Positions 33,900 to 45,020 are shown, numbered from the stretch's first letter. The stretch: 64,000 nt of DNA from Primulina eburnea (GCF_022965805.1 NC_133108.1:36343361-36407360); one strand, 5' to 3'. Notes: a model not told the origin generated them from the sequence alone. Numbers and translations are program-made.

Positions 33900-36800
33900 C
33901 TACATATGTATAGCTGACATTTGGCTTCTTTTACGCTTGCAAGAGGTATAACCAACTTCAGTCAACTCAGATAATTGCACAAAGCGGCCAAATATTCGGG
34001 AAAACTTCTTGACTGGTGGCGTGTATATCGGTTGAGAGCCGTTAGAAATCGAATCCACTTTACAATTTGGTTCTTGTTTTGCTTCACCAAAGACTGCATC
34101 CCTGTGTGGCATCAGCTCCTTCTCCTGGGGCACATGACTCTTCATTAACTGGCATTCGCAAGCCAGTGATTAGATTTTGAAGAAACAAGATTTGGCTTAC
34201 TTTCAAAGAACCAAATCAAATTGAAGTAGATGAAATAAAACCAAAGAGGGTTTGGCATAGGTGCAACTCAAGCACCATGTTTCACTCCGTGGTACATAAA
34301 TTGTTGCACGAGACTAAGGGGATAATCCTAATAATTGCTCCTAATTGCAACTCACTGGTCTTGACTTTTGAAGTCAAATATACAGGATCAAAAGCTTGTC
34401 CTAGCATAAAAAAAACTACAATTGATAGCGTGGAACCCAAATATAAACTACACAAAACAAAAGGACAATTGTTGCCTGCCAATATATGGTTTCTTGTATC
34501 GTGTATGGATGAAATGCAATATATCAGAATACATCTGTACGTGTGGTTAGGGGTCTAGGGGTGAGCAACATTTCGGCCTAACCGATTTAACCTTTTGAAC
34601 TTGTTTAATTCAAAAATTGAGTTCGATTAATTCAATAGTTTAGTTATATATTTTTTAGAAAATTCAGTTAAATCGGTTTATTCTCGTTAAATTGAATAAA
34701 TTTTTTTTTTATATAAAAAACGTAATATTATTAAATCTTTTAACAAAAAATTATTAGGATATATATATATTTGGAAATTGGAATGTGTTGGTCAGACAAC
34801 TGAATATCACCAAATTCTAATAAAATTTTATATATCGAGCTACAAAAATGAAGTAAATATTGTTTTTTAACAAATATAATATTCAATTTTATTTAATCCA
34901 TTTTTAATGGTAAACTTTTGAATTAGCACTTGATTTTTAAAACAAAAATCGTTCGGTTTTGATAAAAAATTCAGTCAGTTTCAACTTGTAAAAAAAAAAT
35001 GGTTACTTGGATTTTGTTAAATGATCACCCCTATTCGCCAGGTAACATTTGCTCAAATATGAAGAAAATTTCATGACATGCTTAGTCACGTACCTTCCAA
35101 TCATCAAAGTCAAATCTGAAAATGAATTGGTGGCTAGTAACGACTCCATTCTCGATGTCTTCTGCAGAAGGACCATTTCTAGGCACTGGAATAGAAAAAT
35201 CATTACTAATCCAAGAACTTATTAGAAAATATGAACCAAAATATTTCCATAAGAACGTCAACAATAGGTATACTTGCTATTTGAGATCTATTTTCATCAA
35301 CATCTATGTGTACTCTTCCATCTTTAACCAAGAAAGACATTGCAAATAAATTCTCAATCGTCTGAGCAAAAGAATTTCGGTTGAACATCAGATTTTCCAC
35401 TTTAGTTTTCTTCTCCTTCTTTAACACATCAAACATTGTGAGCATGTTTCTGTCAGTGTCCGTAATCACTTCAGCAACTTTTTCGACCTGTGATTTGAAC
35501 AAATTGTGGACAAAATCATTGAACAAGTACATGGAAAGACACCAAATTTAATGATCAAATGAAACTCGAGTTCACCACGTTTTAACAGCATAGAACTGGT
35601 AAAAGAAATACTGATGCTTGATGTTTGGTTAGAAAGTAATATGAATAACAAGAGTAGCATAAATAAATGCAAGGAAAAATTCTCTATAAATATCATGAAG
35701 CAGCAACTTTAATACACAAGCATGCTAATAATAAGGTTTCTTTGCAAACTTTTAAAAACAAAAACTACGGCACTTGCAGGATAGAAGTTCACAATATGCT
35801 ACTAGTAAATTAATTACTAAAACTCGGTTTTTCCATTCTACCTCTTCTGGTCGACATTTCCCTTTTGTTCTTGAACGTTTTGCACGAAGAGTCAACTTCC
35901 GTTGCTTAAGCTCATTTTTCATAGGTCCAATCCGGAAGGAACAATACAAAAAAATCAATAAATTCTACCATATTAACATGCACATTCACAAGCACAAAAA
36001 TGAAAATTTGAGGCGAAATAGAGTTGTGTAATTTTAAAACACTCACATTGTCATGCAACTAAGTCCATTCATGAAAGTGGATGAAACAAGATCACCAATG
36101 TTCTTCCACGAAATTATTGGTTCAGCTCCTGCAATTCCCTTGATACTTTTTCGTCGCCCAAATTCTTTTATCAAACAGGATAAAAATTCAGCAGGGGTAA
36201 CGCCTCCACTAGCTAGTATGCATCTTAACTGAGGCACCAAAGAGCTTGTCAGGCCTAGCAAAGTCTCTGCGTCTGCAACTTGCTCCCTCGGCTTGCTGAC
36301 TGAAATTTTCACACATTTAAGGATTTAAAAAATATTTAGAAAAGTTTAAACGAAAAAATTGTGCAAAAACTGTGCAAACATTTAATATCTTGTTACCTTA
36401 ATATCCTATACGCGTTGAAGAAATTGACTTTTCATATATTCAACGATGATAAATGGTTTTACATGAAGAAAAAGTAGGGGTCTTTTGTTATCTAACACCG
36501 ATGAACTATTATTTTAAAAAAATGACTTTCTGCAATGTATTTTCAATACATTTGTGAGATATGAGTGACCAAGTTCATTTTCCTAAATATGCTAGAAAAA
36601 TATAACTCGTGTACCCTGATTCTTTATAAATCTTTCACTAAAAATATGACACACCTAAACACAAAAAACTAATTCTGAGAGCGATATTCATTTGATTCAA
36701 GAATCAACATCTAATCGTAAAAAACTTCCGCAGCAGCATTCTGCAAGACTAACAGATTAAAGGTCTTAATATGATAATATCTTTTACAAACACTGAATTT

Positions 36801-37270
36801 CACACAACAAGAATCTCTGCTTCCAAAATGCAAAAGAAGTGCGAGAGAACATAAATAGTACCATGTTGATGCGTGGTTTCCACTTCGTTCATGATGACCA
36901 TAAACTTATCTGAATAAACATGTGCTATTTCGTCTTTTTCTTCTGCAAAGGGCACAAAAATACAATTAACAGAAAAGAGAAACCTCAAAGCTCAAGAAAA
37001 CACTATCAACCGTAAAAAGAAAAAAAAAAGAAAGCCCACATCGTCCCGTTGATGTCGTTTGCTATTTCAAAAGAACCAATACAAAGCAAAATACTCAAGG
37101 GAGGCCATTTACAAACGACAAAAACACCAAATATCCATACCATTGATGCGGTTCTCTATTTCACGGTAATAGGAACGAATAGTACTTCTGCTCTTTGATA
37201 AAATATCTTCCTCCTGAGTCAACTCCTCCATATTTAACTTCACTTCCATAGCACACATTCCTTCCATCAT
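33900..37270 (-). pseudogene. NSE4: SMC5/6 complex kleisin NSE4, abnormal exon 3/4 junction
   Basis: NSE4 is the kleisin that bridges the SMC5 and SMC6 heads in DNA repair. Minus-strand exons: 37270-37141 (ATG at 37270), 36942-36862, 36299-36047, about 35931-35842, 35487-35274, 35185-35094, 34148-33900. Readable landmarks: Ser-Asp-Lys-Phe and Arg-Glu-Gln-Val-Ala-Asp-Ala-Glu (N-terminal kleisin part), Gly-Pro-Met with Glu-Leu-Lys-Gln-Arg-Lys, Phe-Ala-Gln-Thr-Ile-Glu-Asn-Leu-Phe and Phe-Arg-Phe-Asp-Phe-Asp-Asp-Trp-Lys (C-terminal winged-helix part). About 369 codons, a normal length. All junctions are clean except exon 3 to 4: the expected acceptor reads CCGG/ATTGG with no AG, and the donor seems to lack one G. 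An in-frame AG (35871-35870) further into exon 4 could rescue splicing with loss of about 20 residues. So it may be functional with an altered exon 4, or a young pseudogene. Confidence 0.8.
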
Positions 37271-37650
37271 TCACAGTGTGTGTACGTGTGTGTGTCTTTT
37301 TATTTTCCTGAGAATTTCAAAGGTTTTATGGAAAAATTTCATCTTTTATACGGTGATTCGAAGAGCCATTTTCATTTTGATATTCATCGGGTAAGTGGGA
37401 GGGAAATCATTATATTTGTGGGGCATTTTTTTTAAACTCCGTCGAACTATTTTTTTCTTTGTATTCAAAATAAACTTGAGAAGTATTTTTTCAAAAAAAA
37501 TAGGGTAAATTGCTCATAAATCCCCAAACTCAAACTCAACTTTACCCAAACTCCCTACACCTCAAAATATTCCTTTAAACTCCCTAATACCTTAAAATGG
37601 ACAAAAATACCCTTATTCCTATTTTATGTTTAATTGATCCTCCGCGCTTT
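37271..37650. other. NSE4 upstream region and left flank of the viral insertion
   Basis: A (GT)n run lies at about 37277-37295 just 5' of NSE4 (its promoter/5' UTR side). From about 37500 a block with AAATTGCTCATAAATCCCC and repeated AAACTCCCTA precedes the pararetrovirus primer site; a similar block lies inverted at 45330-45430. Confidence 0.5.
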
Positions 37651-37655
37651 CAAAA

Positions 37656-37667
37656 TGGTATCAGAGC
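37656..37667 (+). promoter_or_regulatory. tRNA-Met primer binding site of the pararetrovirus
   Basis: TGGTATCAGAGC, the minus-strand DNA priming site used by Caulimoviridae, lies 80 bases before the first small ORF. It conventionally marks position 1 of the viral genome. Confidence 0.9.
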
Positions 37668-37746
37668 GAAAGGTTAATTTATTTCAAACACAAATTTTAT
37701 TATTACTAGTAACTAATTATATGAGAAGGAGATTTTCGAAACAATT

Positions 37747-37893
37747 ATGAATCCGAACTTTGGTTCGAGAAAAATAATTTACAAGGAATATTCCAATATC
37801 TTGGAATATAAACAAGTGAATCTAACTATTGTTAGATATCAGAAGCCGGAAGGGAAGCATCAGCACCCTCAGGTAAAATCTCAGGTAAAGTAA
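37747..37893 (+). CDS. Pararetrovirus small ORF 1
   Basis: A 48-residue frame whose TAA stop overlaps the next ATG as TAATG (37891-37895), the relay-type overlap usual in plant pararetroviruses. Basic and without recognised motif. The overlap with the next ORF is the main support that it is real. Confidence 0.5.
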   Translation: MNPNFGSRKIIYKEYSNILEYKQVNLTIVRYQKPEGKHQHPQVKSQVK

Positions 37894-38264
37894 TGATTCA
37901 GAACAATAAGTTTCTGGAAATAGTACCTGATTTTTCTAAGCTTTCATCAGATCTGAGAGAGATCCAGAAAACGGTACAAAGTTATGGCACTTTGCTATAT
38001 TATGTACCTCAACGAGTCGAGAAAGTCCTAGAGAAACAAGAAGAAATTCTTGTGACCTTAAAGGACATTCAGACAAGAATTCAGAAACTAGAACAACAAC
38101 CAAATTCTAGTAAAAGAACTTCAGGAGGATGGTTACCACCATCATTTGGTACCGAACCTTTGTTACATCAACCAGGGAAGGCCAGAGTGGTGTCAAAACC
38201 CTTGACTGAAGAAGAAAAGATGATCAATATAATTAAGTCTGTCTCAGAAAAGAAATTAATCTGA
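37893..38264 (+). CDS. Pararetrovirus ORF 2, coiled-coil protein (virion-associated-like)
   Basis: 123 residues: a Leu/Glu/Lys-rich coiled coil over about residues 15-72, then a Pro/Ser-rich stretch and a basic C terminus. Small coiled-coil, DNA-binding-like proteins in this position are the virion-associated proteins of caulimovirids; that is inference from layout, not sequence identity. Its TGA overlaps the next ATG (38262-38266). The frame is intact. Confidence 0.6.
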   Translation: MIQNNKFLEIVPDFSKLSSDLREIQKTVQSYGTLLYYVPQRVEKVLEKQEEILVTLKDIQTRIQKLEQQPNSSKRTSGGWLPPSFGTEPLLHQPGKARVVSKPLTEEEKMINIIKSVSEKKLI

Positions 38265-39709
38265 TGACAACTTTAGAAAGAATTGGTCTGGAGGATCTAC
38301 AAGAGCTTGCGGAATCTTTCGCAAATCTCAAAGTTGTAGACCTAAAGATGAACACAGCAGTAGGTGAAACACCACTTGCTATAACTTGGGCATCCTCTCA
38401 AGAGCCACCAAGGGAAAGTATGGGATCTCATAATATGAGAGAATCTCAAATTGACTTCCATACTGGTGGAGGATCGCACCCAGCAGGAACAAGGGCAAGG
38501 AGAAATCAAATTCCTTTGCACCAGACACCCTATGGAAAAATTGTTTTGGATCCTATACATCCTTACGGAGTTATGATTAACCTTGATGTATTAGATTTCA
38601 AAAACAGAGAAGATCTCATAGACGATTGGACATCTGCTATGAGAATTGCAGCAGGAACACTTGATCTCAACAAAGAAGGATTCATTAAACTGTTAGAAAT
38701 GAGTCTTATGGGATCAGTGAAAATTGCTTGGGATATGACTTCTTTAGACATGAAAGAGTCAGTCCTAGCTGGTGAATCTCTTAGTGAGATCGCTGGAAAA
38801 ATGGCTACCCTCTTTAAAGCACACTTTATAGGGGTAGACTATTTTAACAGTCAAGATACAGAGAAGAAAAAGAAATACACTCAAGCTCTGTATAGTCTTG
38901 AATTACATGATATATATTTGGTAGATGAATACATTATGTTATTCACCAAATATAGATAGAATTCAGGAGTCGAAGAAGATATAGCTATGCAGCTTTTCTT
39001 CGCAAAAATGCCAAGCCCTTGGAGAGAAATGCTCATAAGGGAATATGTACCTGGAAATCCAGATACGCTGGCATGAAGAGCCTCTTTCCTCAAAGGAAAA
39101 TTGGCAGAATGGTGTCATATGGCAGCATTACAAAAGAATTAAATACGCTTAAGGGGTATCAACAAAAGAACTCCTTTGTGTTGTAAAGAAAATGATCTTC
39201 CAACAATTATTGGAAGTAAACCACAGAAGCATAAAAAGAAAAGTTTGAGGACTCATCTTTATGCCCGAAGTGGAAGAAGTTATTGGAAACCAAGAACTGT
39301 TTGGTCTAGACAGAAAGCCAGATCTTACAAATCTGGACAAAGATGTGGACCATCAAGAAGTAGGACATCATCCCAAGCATCGAGTACATCTCGAAGCACG
39401 GGAAGAACACCTACGAAGAAAACTTTCAGAAGAGCTCATACTCGAGCCAATGAAATTTTCAAGGATTGTAATTGCTGGACATGCGGAGCAAGAGGGCATA
39501 TCTCAACCAACTGTCCGGAAAATGAAAAAAGAGGTATTAAACATTTCGATCCTACCCCGGATATTGAAGAAGCAGTTTACTACCAAGATCTTATTCAGGT
39601 ATACCGATTTGAGGACATTGCCTCAGATGAAAGTGTATATGAAGAAGAAGAAGAAGAAGAAGTCTTAAGTCAGGAAGAATCTGATGGAACAAAATCGGAA
39701 TCTGACTGA
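38264..39709 (+). pseudogene. Pararetrovirus capsid protein ORF, three in-frame stops
   Basis: One frame runs from ATG 38264 to TGA 39707-39709. The middle has the capsid-like helical region (Asn-Arg-Glu-Asp-Leu-Ile-Asp-Asp-Trp onwards). The 3' part is very basic, then a CCHC knuckle Cys-x2-Cys-x4-His-x4-Cys (39473-39514) and an acidic Glu-rich tail, the usual order of caulimovirid capsid proteins. TAG at 38957, TGA at 39074 and TAA at 39140 interrupt it without frameshift, in line with point-mutation decay. Confidence 0.75.
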
Positions 39710-39735
39710 AGACGAGGTGTTTCGAAACGAAACAC

Positions 39736-40917
39736 ATGAGGATCTGTCTGGATTTTTCAGCCAGACAACAATATCTCATAACACGGTTCAAAGAATTGAG
39801 AGAAAATCCGAGTCTACAGAGATATCAAGGTTTCTCTGCAGGACAGGTAGAAAAATTCTTAGGAAATCTTGGTCTGAGAAATAGAAAGCATCATCTAATC
39901 TATAAAGTTTCTAGAAGGGAAATGGCAATCCCGATGGAACTTACAGGAAATAGAATGGAGATGCAGCTAATTTCTTCCGAAGAAATTAAGGAGGAATTAC
40001 AAAAACTCAAGATAGAAGTAGCAAGGACTATGTCCTGGATTCATATTGGAGCAATCCAGATTATGATAAAGGCTACTTTCAAAGAAGGGATAGATTCACC
40101 GATCGATATTGCTATATGCGATAAAAGAATGGAGAATCTACAAGATTCAGTACTGGGAACAATCTCAGGAAACCTCTGTGCAGGAAAGATTGTAGGAGTA
40201 ATATATCCAAGGATAGCCTACAACCCGGCAGATCGAGATTTCAGCCGAGCCTTGACATTGCATCAGAATTTCAAGGAAAAAAGGTTGATGAAAGAAGGTA
40301 ATAGGCCATATTCTATTACCTATCAAATTTCATATGCTCTATCTAATACACATCATTCTGAATTGTTTATTAGAACTGAGTTTATTGAAATCCCTGAAAT
40401 ATTCGGAAAAGTTGCTCAGGCAATCTATCCAGAAAGAGTCGAGTTTCCTTTAATACAGGAAACAGATATCCAGATCCAAGACAAACCGATTCTACAGAGG
40501 AATCAAAGTCTTAGACTGGAATCAAGAAGACTATCTTTTCAAGGAGATAGAATTACAAGTTACAGATGGGATAAAAAGCCTGTCATAGAAACCCAACAGG
40601 AGCTAAAAAGTTTTTCTACAATAGGAAAACTTAGATGCCCAGAAGGGTGGAAGGAAGTAGAAATAGTATTTGATATTACGAAACAAAAGAATCAATTTTC
40701 TTGTAATACCATATACTATTTAGAACAACATACGATAGGAACTTACCAAGGGCTGATTAATATCGGAGAATTGGAAGTCCATATCCAAGAGATTCCAGAG
40801 AAAGAATCAGATCGACTGATTCTTGGACTAGAGTTTCTTGAGGAACATAAAACTTGGAAACGTCTGGAGTATGGAATGGAGTTTATAGCAGATGATAAAA
40901 TATGGAAAATCCAATGA
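39736..40917 (+). CDS. Pararetrovirus movement protein (30K superfamily)
   Basis: 393 residues, uninterrupted. The core around residues 98-180 has the family pattern: Ile-Gln-Ile-Met-Ile-Lys-Ala-Thr-Phe, Ile-Asp-Ile-Ala-Ile-Cys-Asp-Lys-Arg and Gly-Thr-Ile-Ser-Gly-Asn-Leu, typical of caulimovirus proteins that form tubules through plasmodesmata. The conserved Asp of the 30K family is in the Cys-Asp-Lys block. The ORF overlaps the next by 16 bases. It follows the capsid ORF instead of preceding it, unlike caulimoviruses proper. Confidence 0.8.
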   Translation: MRICLDFSARQQYLITRFKELRENPSLQRYQGFSAGQVEKFLGNLGLRNRKHHLIYKVSRREMAIPMELTGNRMEMQLISSEEIKEELQKLKIEVARTMSWIHIGAIQIMIKATFKEGIDSPIDIAICDKRMENLQDSVLGTISGNLCAGKIVGVIYPRIAYNPADRDFSRALTLHQNFKEKRLMKEGNRPYSITYQISYALSNTHHSELFIRTEFIEIPEIFGKVAQAIYPERVEFPLIQETDIQIQDKPILQRNQSLRLESRRLSFQGDRITSYRWDKKPVIETQQELKSFSTIGKLRCPEGWKEVEIVFDITKQKNQFSCNTIYYLEQHTIGTYQGLINIGELEVHIQEIPEKESDRLILGLEFLEEHKTWKRLEYGMEFIADDKIWKIQ

Positions 40918-42938
40918 CCACAAGTCCATTCTCGATATACATTCCAGTAGGAATGTTATATGAACAATATAAGACAGAATACTTTGCTGCTTATATTGAT
41001 TCAGGGGCTGGAATTTGCATAGCAAAACGAGGAGTTTTTCCAAACAATTTGGAAGAAGAATTACCCAAGATTGCTGGAAGAGATTTTTCCAGAAGAATCT
41101 TAATCTTATGTAAAGAGATTAAGATGACTGAAATCATGATTGGCGGTGCTGGACAAACACCTTGGTACAAGGTAAAAACACCACCGATTTATTTTCATGA
41201 TACAGGAGCTGACATATTGTTGGGAAATAATTTCCTACAGATGTTCAAGTCCTATACTCAAGAAAATGAGACTAGAAGATTAGTGTTCACAACACCATGT
41301 GCTCACAAAATCATAGTCCAGAGACTTAGAGAGGCATTTTACAAAAAATTGCCAATCCAGTTTCGCAGCAAGCGTGGTGATTCAGGAAAACTTATGAACC
41401 CAAAAATGATGGATTCTAGACGGTTTGGAGAAACAATGCTCCAGTTAAGAGCAGATAAGGAACTCCAACCAGAAGATATAGAATTCCTCAAAATAACTCT
41501 ACAGACAAATGAAATAGAGTTTGAATCTAAGGTATCACTGGAGGATGTCAAGAAGAGGATCAAAGAAAATTATAATGAAGATCCCTTGGCATGGTGGGAC
41601 AAAAATCAACTCAAGGCTTGCCTTAAGATTAAGGAAGGCAAAGAGTATGAATTTGTTCGTTGAAAACCCATCCCAATGAATATCATTGATCAAAGGGATA
41701 TGCAGATTATAATCAAGGAACATTTGGACCTTGGTTTGATCAAAGCAGGTATGTCACCATATAGCAGTCCAGGTTTTCTAGTAAGAAATCATGGTGAGAT
41801 TAAACGAGTAAAACCCAGACTAGTTATTAATTATCAAGAAATTAATAAAATTATGGAGTTTGATGGGTATTTTATACCTAGTAGAGAACACTTGACTAGT
41901 TGCATACGCAACGCCAAGATATTCTCTAAGTTTGATTGCAAGTCCGGATTCTATCAGATTCAGATGCAGGAAGAAAGCAAGAAATTCACATCTTTCTCCA
42001 CACCTCAAGGACATTATATCTGGGAGGTATTACCAATGGGATTGGCTAATTCACCACAAATATTTCAAAGAAAGATAGATAATATTTTTAAAGATTATTT
42101 TAAGTTTATGTTTGTTTACATTGATGATGTTTTAATAGCATCTAAAGATATGAATGAACATGTTAAATATTTGGAGATTTTCTCTAATGTTTGCAAGAAA
42201 GAAGGACTGGTTTTATCTGAAAAGAAAGCAGTCATTGCCACAAGAAAGATTGAATTCCTCGGAATTGAAATCGATGAGTCAGGAATAATTCTGCAAGAAC
42301 ACATAGTGGAAAAGGTGCAGAATTTTCCAGAGAATCTCAAAGACAAGAAGCAACTTCAAAGTTTCTTAGGAGTTGTTAATTTTGTTGGAATGTTTATCAA
42401 AAACCTAGCAAAACACAGGAAGGTGTTCAGTCCATTGTTGAAAAAAGATGCTAGATTTATATGGACAGACGAACACACAAAAGGACTTATCCATTTAAAG
42501 GAGGTTTGCAAAAATTTTCCAAAGATGGCTATTCCTCAAGATGAGGATGATCTGGTATTGTATACCGATGTCAGTGAACATTGGTTGGCTGCAGTATTAA
42601 CAAAGCTCACACCAGATGGAGAACAACATTGCCGGTATTGTAGTGGTTCATTCTCCGATGCAGAAGCCATAAGATGGCATATCAACGAAAAAGAATTTTA
42701 CGCAGTAAAGAGGGCTTTTGAAAAATAGTTATTATTCTTACTTGCAAAGAAATTCACTTTGAAAGTTGATAATACACAGGTGAAAGCTTTCTTAAGGAAT
42801 AGAATTGAATCTAAACCTGAGAAAGCCAGATTATTAAGATGGCAAGCACTATGTCAGAATTATATTTTTGATATTGTGATAATTAAATCTCATGAAAATA
42901 TTCTTACAGATTTTTTAACAAGAGATGGACAGCATTGA
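40902..42938 (+). pseudogene. Pararetrovirus polymerase (protease, RT, RNase H), two in-frame stops
   Basis: A single frame. Aspartic protease near the start (Asp-Ser-Gly-Ala-Gly at about 40999). Reverse transcriptase after 41676 with Pro-Met-Gly-Leu-Ala-Asn-Ser-Pro and the catalytic Tyr-Ile-Asp-Asp at 42117-42128. RNase H from about 42548 (Tyr-Thr-Asp-Val-Ser). TGA at 41661-41663 separates protease from RT and TAG at 42726-42728 cuts RNase H; the frame resumes unchanged after both. No integrase follows. The 3' end overlaps the next ORF's ATG (42925). Confidence 0.85.
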
Positions 42939-44271
42939 CATTGATGCTATTCTCAAGATGCAAAGGCATTTAAGGGAACACCTTGAAATGCTTCAAACCG
43001 AGTTCAACAAGTTGGCTGTTAACGCAGAAATTGCGGGAAGGCTACAACAAGCTGATAAGAGAATTGTCTCTAATCGAATTACAGGTTGTTTACAGGCATA
43101 TACTCAGTTATGGTCTGTAATGCAAAGGCCTATCCTCCAAGGCATTGAGAAGCCATTGGTTTCCCAAATGGAGAGTTTTTTATTACAGGACTCTATACCT
43201 GTAGCGGGGGATTCAAATACCACTTGCACAAGTGTTAATTCGGGATCATTACTAGATGAGTCGGCTAAAACAAAAATCGAGACTCTTGATCCTTATCTTG
43301 AGTCTTCAAGTCAACCCTTCACCTCGGGGATTGAAGAGGGAGAGATCAACCTTATGCCTCGTATTGACAAAGGCAAAGCTAAGGTTGGTACTAATGAAGG
43401 TGTAATTTCTCCATTTCAGGTTTATCAACAAAATTGGGAGAAATTAAAAACAAGAATTGGCATTAACCCAGCTACCAACAGGATTGATGTTTCAGGAAAA
43501 TATCCAAGGGTATGGATGAAACAAAATTCATATCCAAAGGAGGTCAATGCATGGTATGAATTCGGGGCTCTTGCCTCAGTTTATACTACATCACCCAGCT
43601 TTCCGGAAATATCAGGTCTACCAAAATGGATCCAGGAAGCTGTTCACGAGACTTGGGCGAACAATGATTATTTGTCCAGAGGAGATGTTTTGGAGCTATA
43701 CTTCTTTAATGCAGCACCAGAACCAGCAGGAAAAGGCTCACATGAAGCCTTTCATTTCATCAAGTTATAGAGGCCGGATACAAATGTTCAAAAATTTATC
43801 AAGGACCCTCCGACAGAAGAAACACCCCTTGTTGCTTCAATTTCTGAAGATGATATGTCTACAAGAAGAGCTTGGGGTCTATGGGTCTGTCTCACTGAGA
43901 TGGACAAAGTTAAGTTTCCGTTCAAATTTTATAATTATTCAGTGAACGGATCATTCCTGTTGAACACCATGACAGGGAAAACCACAAGTTTTGCAGAAGA
44001 TTTATTCGAGAAAAAGAGAAATCTTTTGTGGAACAGCAAGCTACCGGCTAGTAAAGAGACTAACCGAAAATTCTGTAACATGGCACACATAGGAAGATGG
44101 TCAGAAAACATCTGTCTTGAATGCCAAAACCAGAAGGAACCGGAATTCGGTAAAGGATTCAAACCGAGATCTGATCGGAAACACTTTACCGACACAAGCA
44201 CAAGTGGGGATGGACCACCTTCACGTTTTCCTCGAGGACGACGAAAACCAAAGATTCCTCGACAAAATTAA
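42925..44271 (+). pseudogene. Pararetrovirus last ORF, function unassigned, one in-frame stop
   Basis: ATG 42925 overlaps the polymerase end; the frame runs to 44269-44271 with one TAG at 43768. It sits where many caulimovirids carry the translational transactivator/inclusion-body protein, but I see no clear transactivator motif. Residues about 1-60 look helical; the middle is Ser/Asp/Glu-rich; the C-terminal third has Trp-rich and Cys-x2-Cys (Cys-Leu-Glu-Cys) parts and a basic Arg/Pro tail. Conservation of open frame over 449 codons apart from one point change supports a real protein. Confidence 0.6.
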
Positions 44272-44468
44272 AGGTGTGCATGTGATCAACCCACTAGCAA
44301 AAAGAAAACCCACCATGAGAGTGGAAAGACAAGGACCACCAATAATAGGTGGTAGGTGACTCGTTAACCACTAATAATAAAGTGAAAAAAGACAAGAGAA
44401 CATTGGATACCAAAACTAAAGAGAATCCAATGAAGAAAAAGCAAAATAACTGGTCCCGAAATTTTATC

Positions 44469-44476
44469 TATAAATA
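44469..44476 (+). promoter_or_regulatory. First 35S-like TATA box
   Basis: TATAAATA in a clean TCTATAAATAAGGG context about 200 bases after the last large ORF. Confidence 0.5.
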
Positions 44477-44524
44477 AGGGCATAATGGAACCAGTTAAAG
44501 AAACCAAGATCAAAACTTTAAAAG

Positions 44525-44722
44525 ATGTATCGGCTATATCTAAAAGTTTTGAAAAAGAGAATCAGTTATAAAAGAAAAGAAGCAGAGGCTCTTAAATGGC
44601 TGGTTCAGCGTTTTCAGGAGAAAAGAGATCAGATTACTGCAGATATCCTACATACTCATCGACACTGGTTTCTCAAAGAAATAAAAGAAGATGAGAAGTT
44701 AATTTCTAGATTAATAATCTAG
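44525..44722 (+). CDS. Small basic ORF between the two viral TATA boxes
   Basis: 65 residues, Lys/Arg/Glu-rich, probably helical (for example Trp-Leu-Val-Gln-Arg-Phe-Gln-Glu-Lys-Arg). Its AUG is about 50 bases downstream of the first TATA box and upstream of the second. No family recognised; it may be chance. Confidence 0.3.
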   Translation: MYRLYLKVLKKRISYKRKEAEALKWLVQRFQEKRDQITADILHTHRHWFLKEIKEDEKLISRLII

Positions 44723-44830
44723 AAAAAGACAGGTCAAGAAGGGACCACTCAACCACTACATGGTCCCCAAGCAAGCTGTAAAGGCTTATGAAGATTTGAA
44801 ATCCGAGTTTCAAATCCGAAGGAAGCCTTC

Positions 44831-44840
44831 TATAAATAAA
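44831..44840 (+). promoter_or_regulatory. Second 35S-like TATA box
   Basis: TATAAATAAA followed by GAAGCAGAAGG, near the usual position for the pregenomic RNA promoter, about 160 bases before the first polyadenylation signal. Confidence 0.6.
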
Positions 44841-44993
44841 GAAGCAGAAGGAGATGAAGGCATCGATCAACCTCTTCATTTTTCTTCAAATAATTTGTAA
44901 TATTTTCCTTTCCAAGTTTATGTGTGTAGTGAGTTCAGCTACTGTGAGTAGCTCAACAAGTTTCTCCTCCTCTACAGGAGGTTACTATGTATT

Positions 44994-45018
44994 AATAAAT
45001 GTTTGATGTTTGAATAAA
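44994..45018 (+). terminator. Polyadenylation signals of the pararetrovirus
   Basis: AATAAA at 44994-44999 and 45013-45018. Distance from the second TATA box fits the short terminal redundancy of a caulimovirid pregenomic RNA. Confidence 0.6.
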
Positions 45019-45020
45019 AG

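Larger units (their letters stand above)
27334..34998 (+). repeat. Segmental duplication, copy B
   Basis: The direct counterpart of copy A (1277-11370), 26 kb away. It lacks both hAT elements and keeps single target sites. It contains ENR exon 2, lacks the 129 bp tandem repeat, and continues without a break into the rest of NSE4, so it is the parental locus at least for that gene. Confidence 0.9.
37651..45020 (+). mobile_element. Endogenous pararetrovirus (Caulimoviridae), near full length, decayed
   Basis: A single plus-strand viral genome equivalent of about 7.4 kb: tRNA-Met primer site, two small overlapping ORFs, capsid with CCHC knuckle, 30K-type movement protein, protease-RT-RNase H, a further ORF, 35S-like TATA boxes and polyadenylation signals. 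There is no integrase and there are no LTRs, which separates it from Gypsy elements. Order capsid, movement protein, polymerase resembles Cavemovirus/Solendovirus as I recall them; genus is not assigned. In-frame stops at 38957, 39074, 39140 (capsid), 41661 and 42726 (polymerase) and 43768 (last ORF) mean that this copy cannot encode infectious virus as it stands. Confidence 0.88.

Noticed and set aside
37651..45020. Interpretation as a Ty3/Gypsy retrotransposon
   Set aside because: No LTRs, no integrase after RNase H, and a 30K movement protein is present; this is a pararetrovirus.
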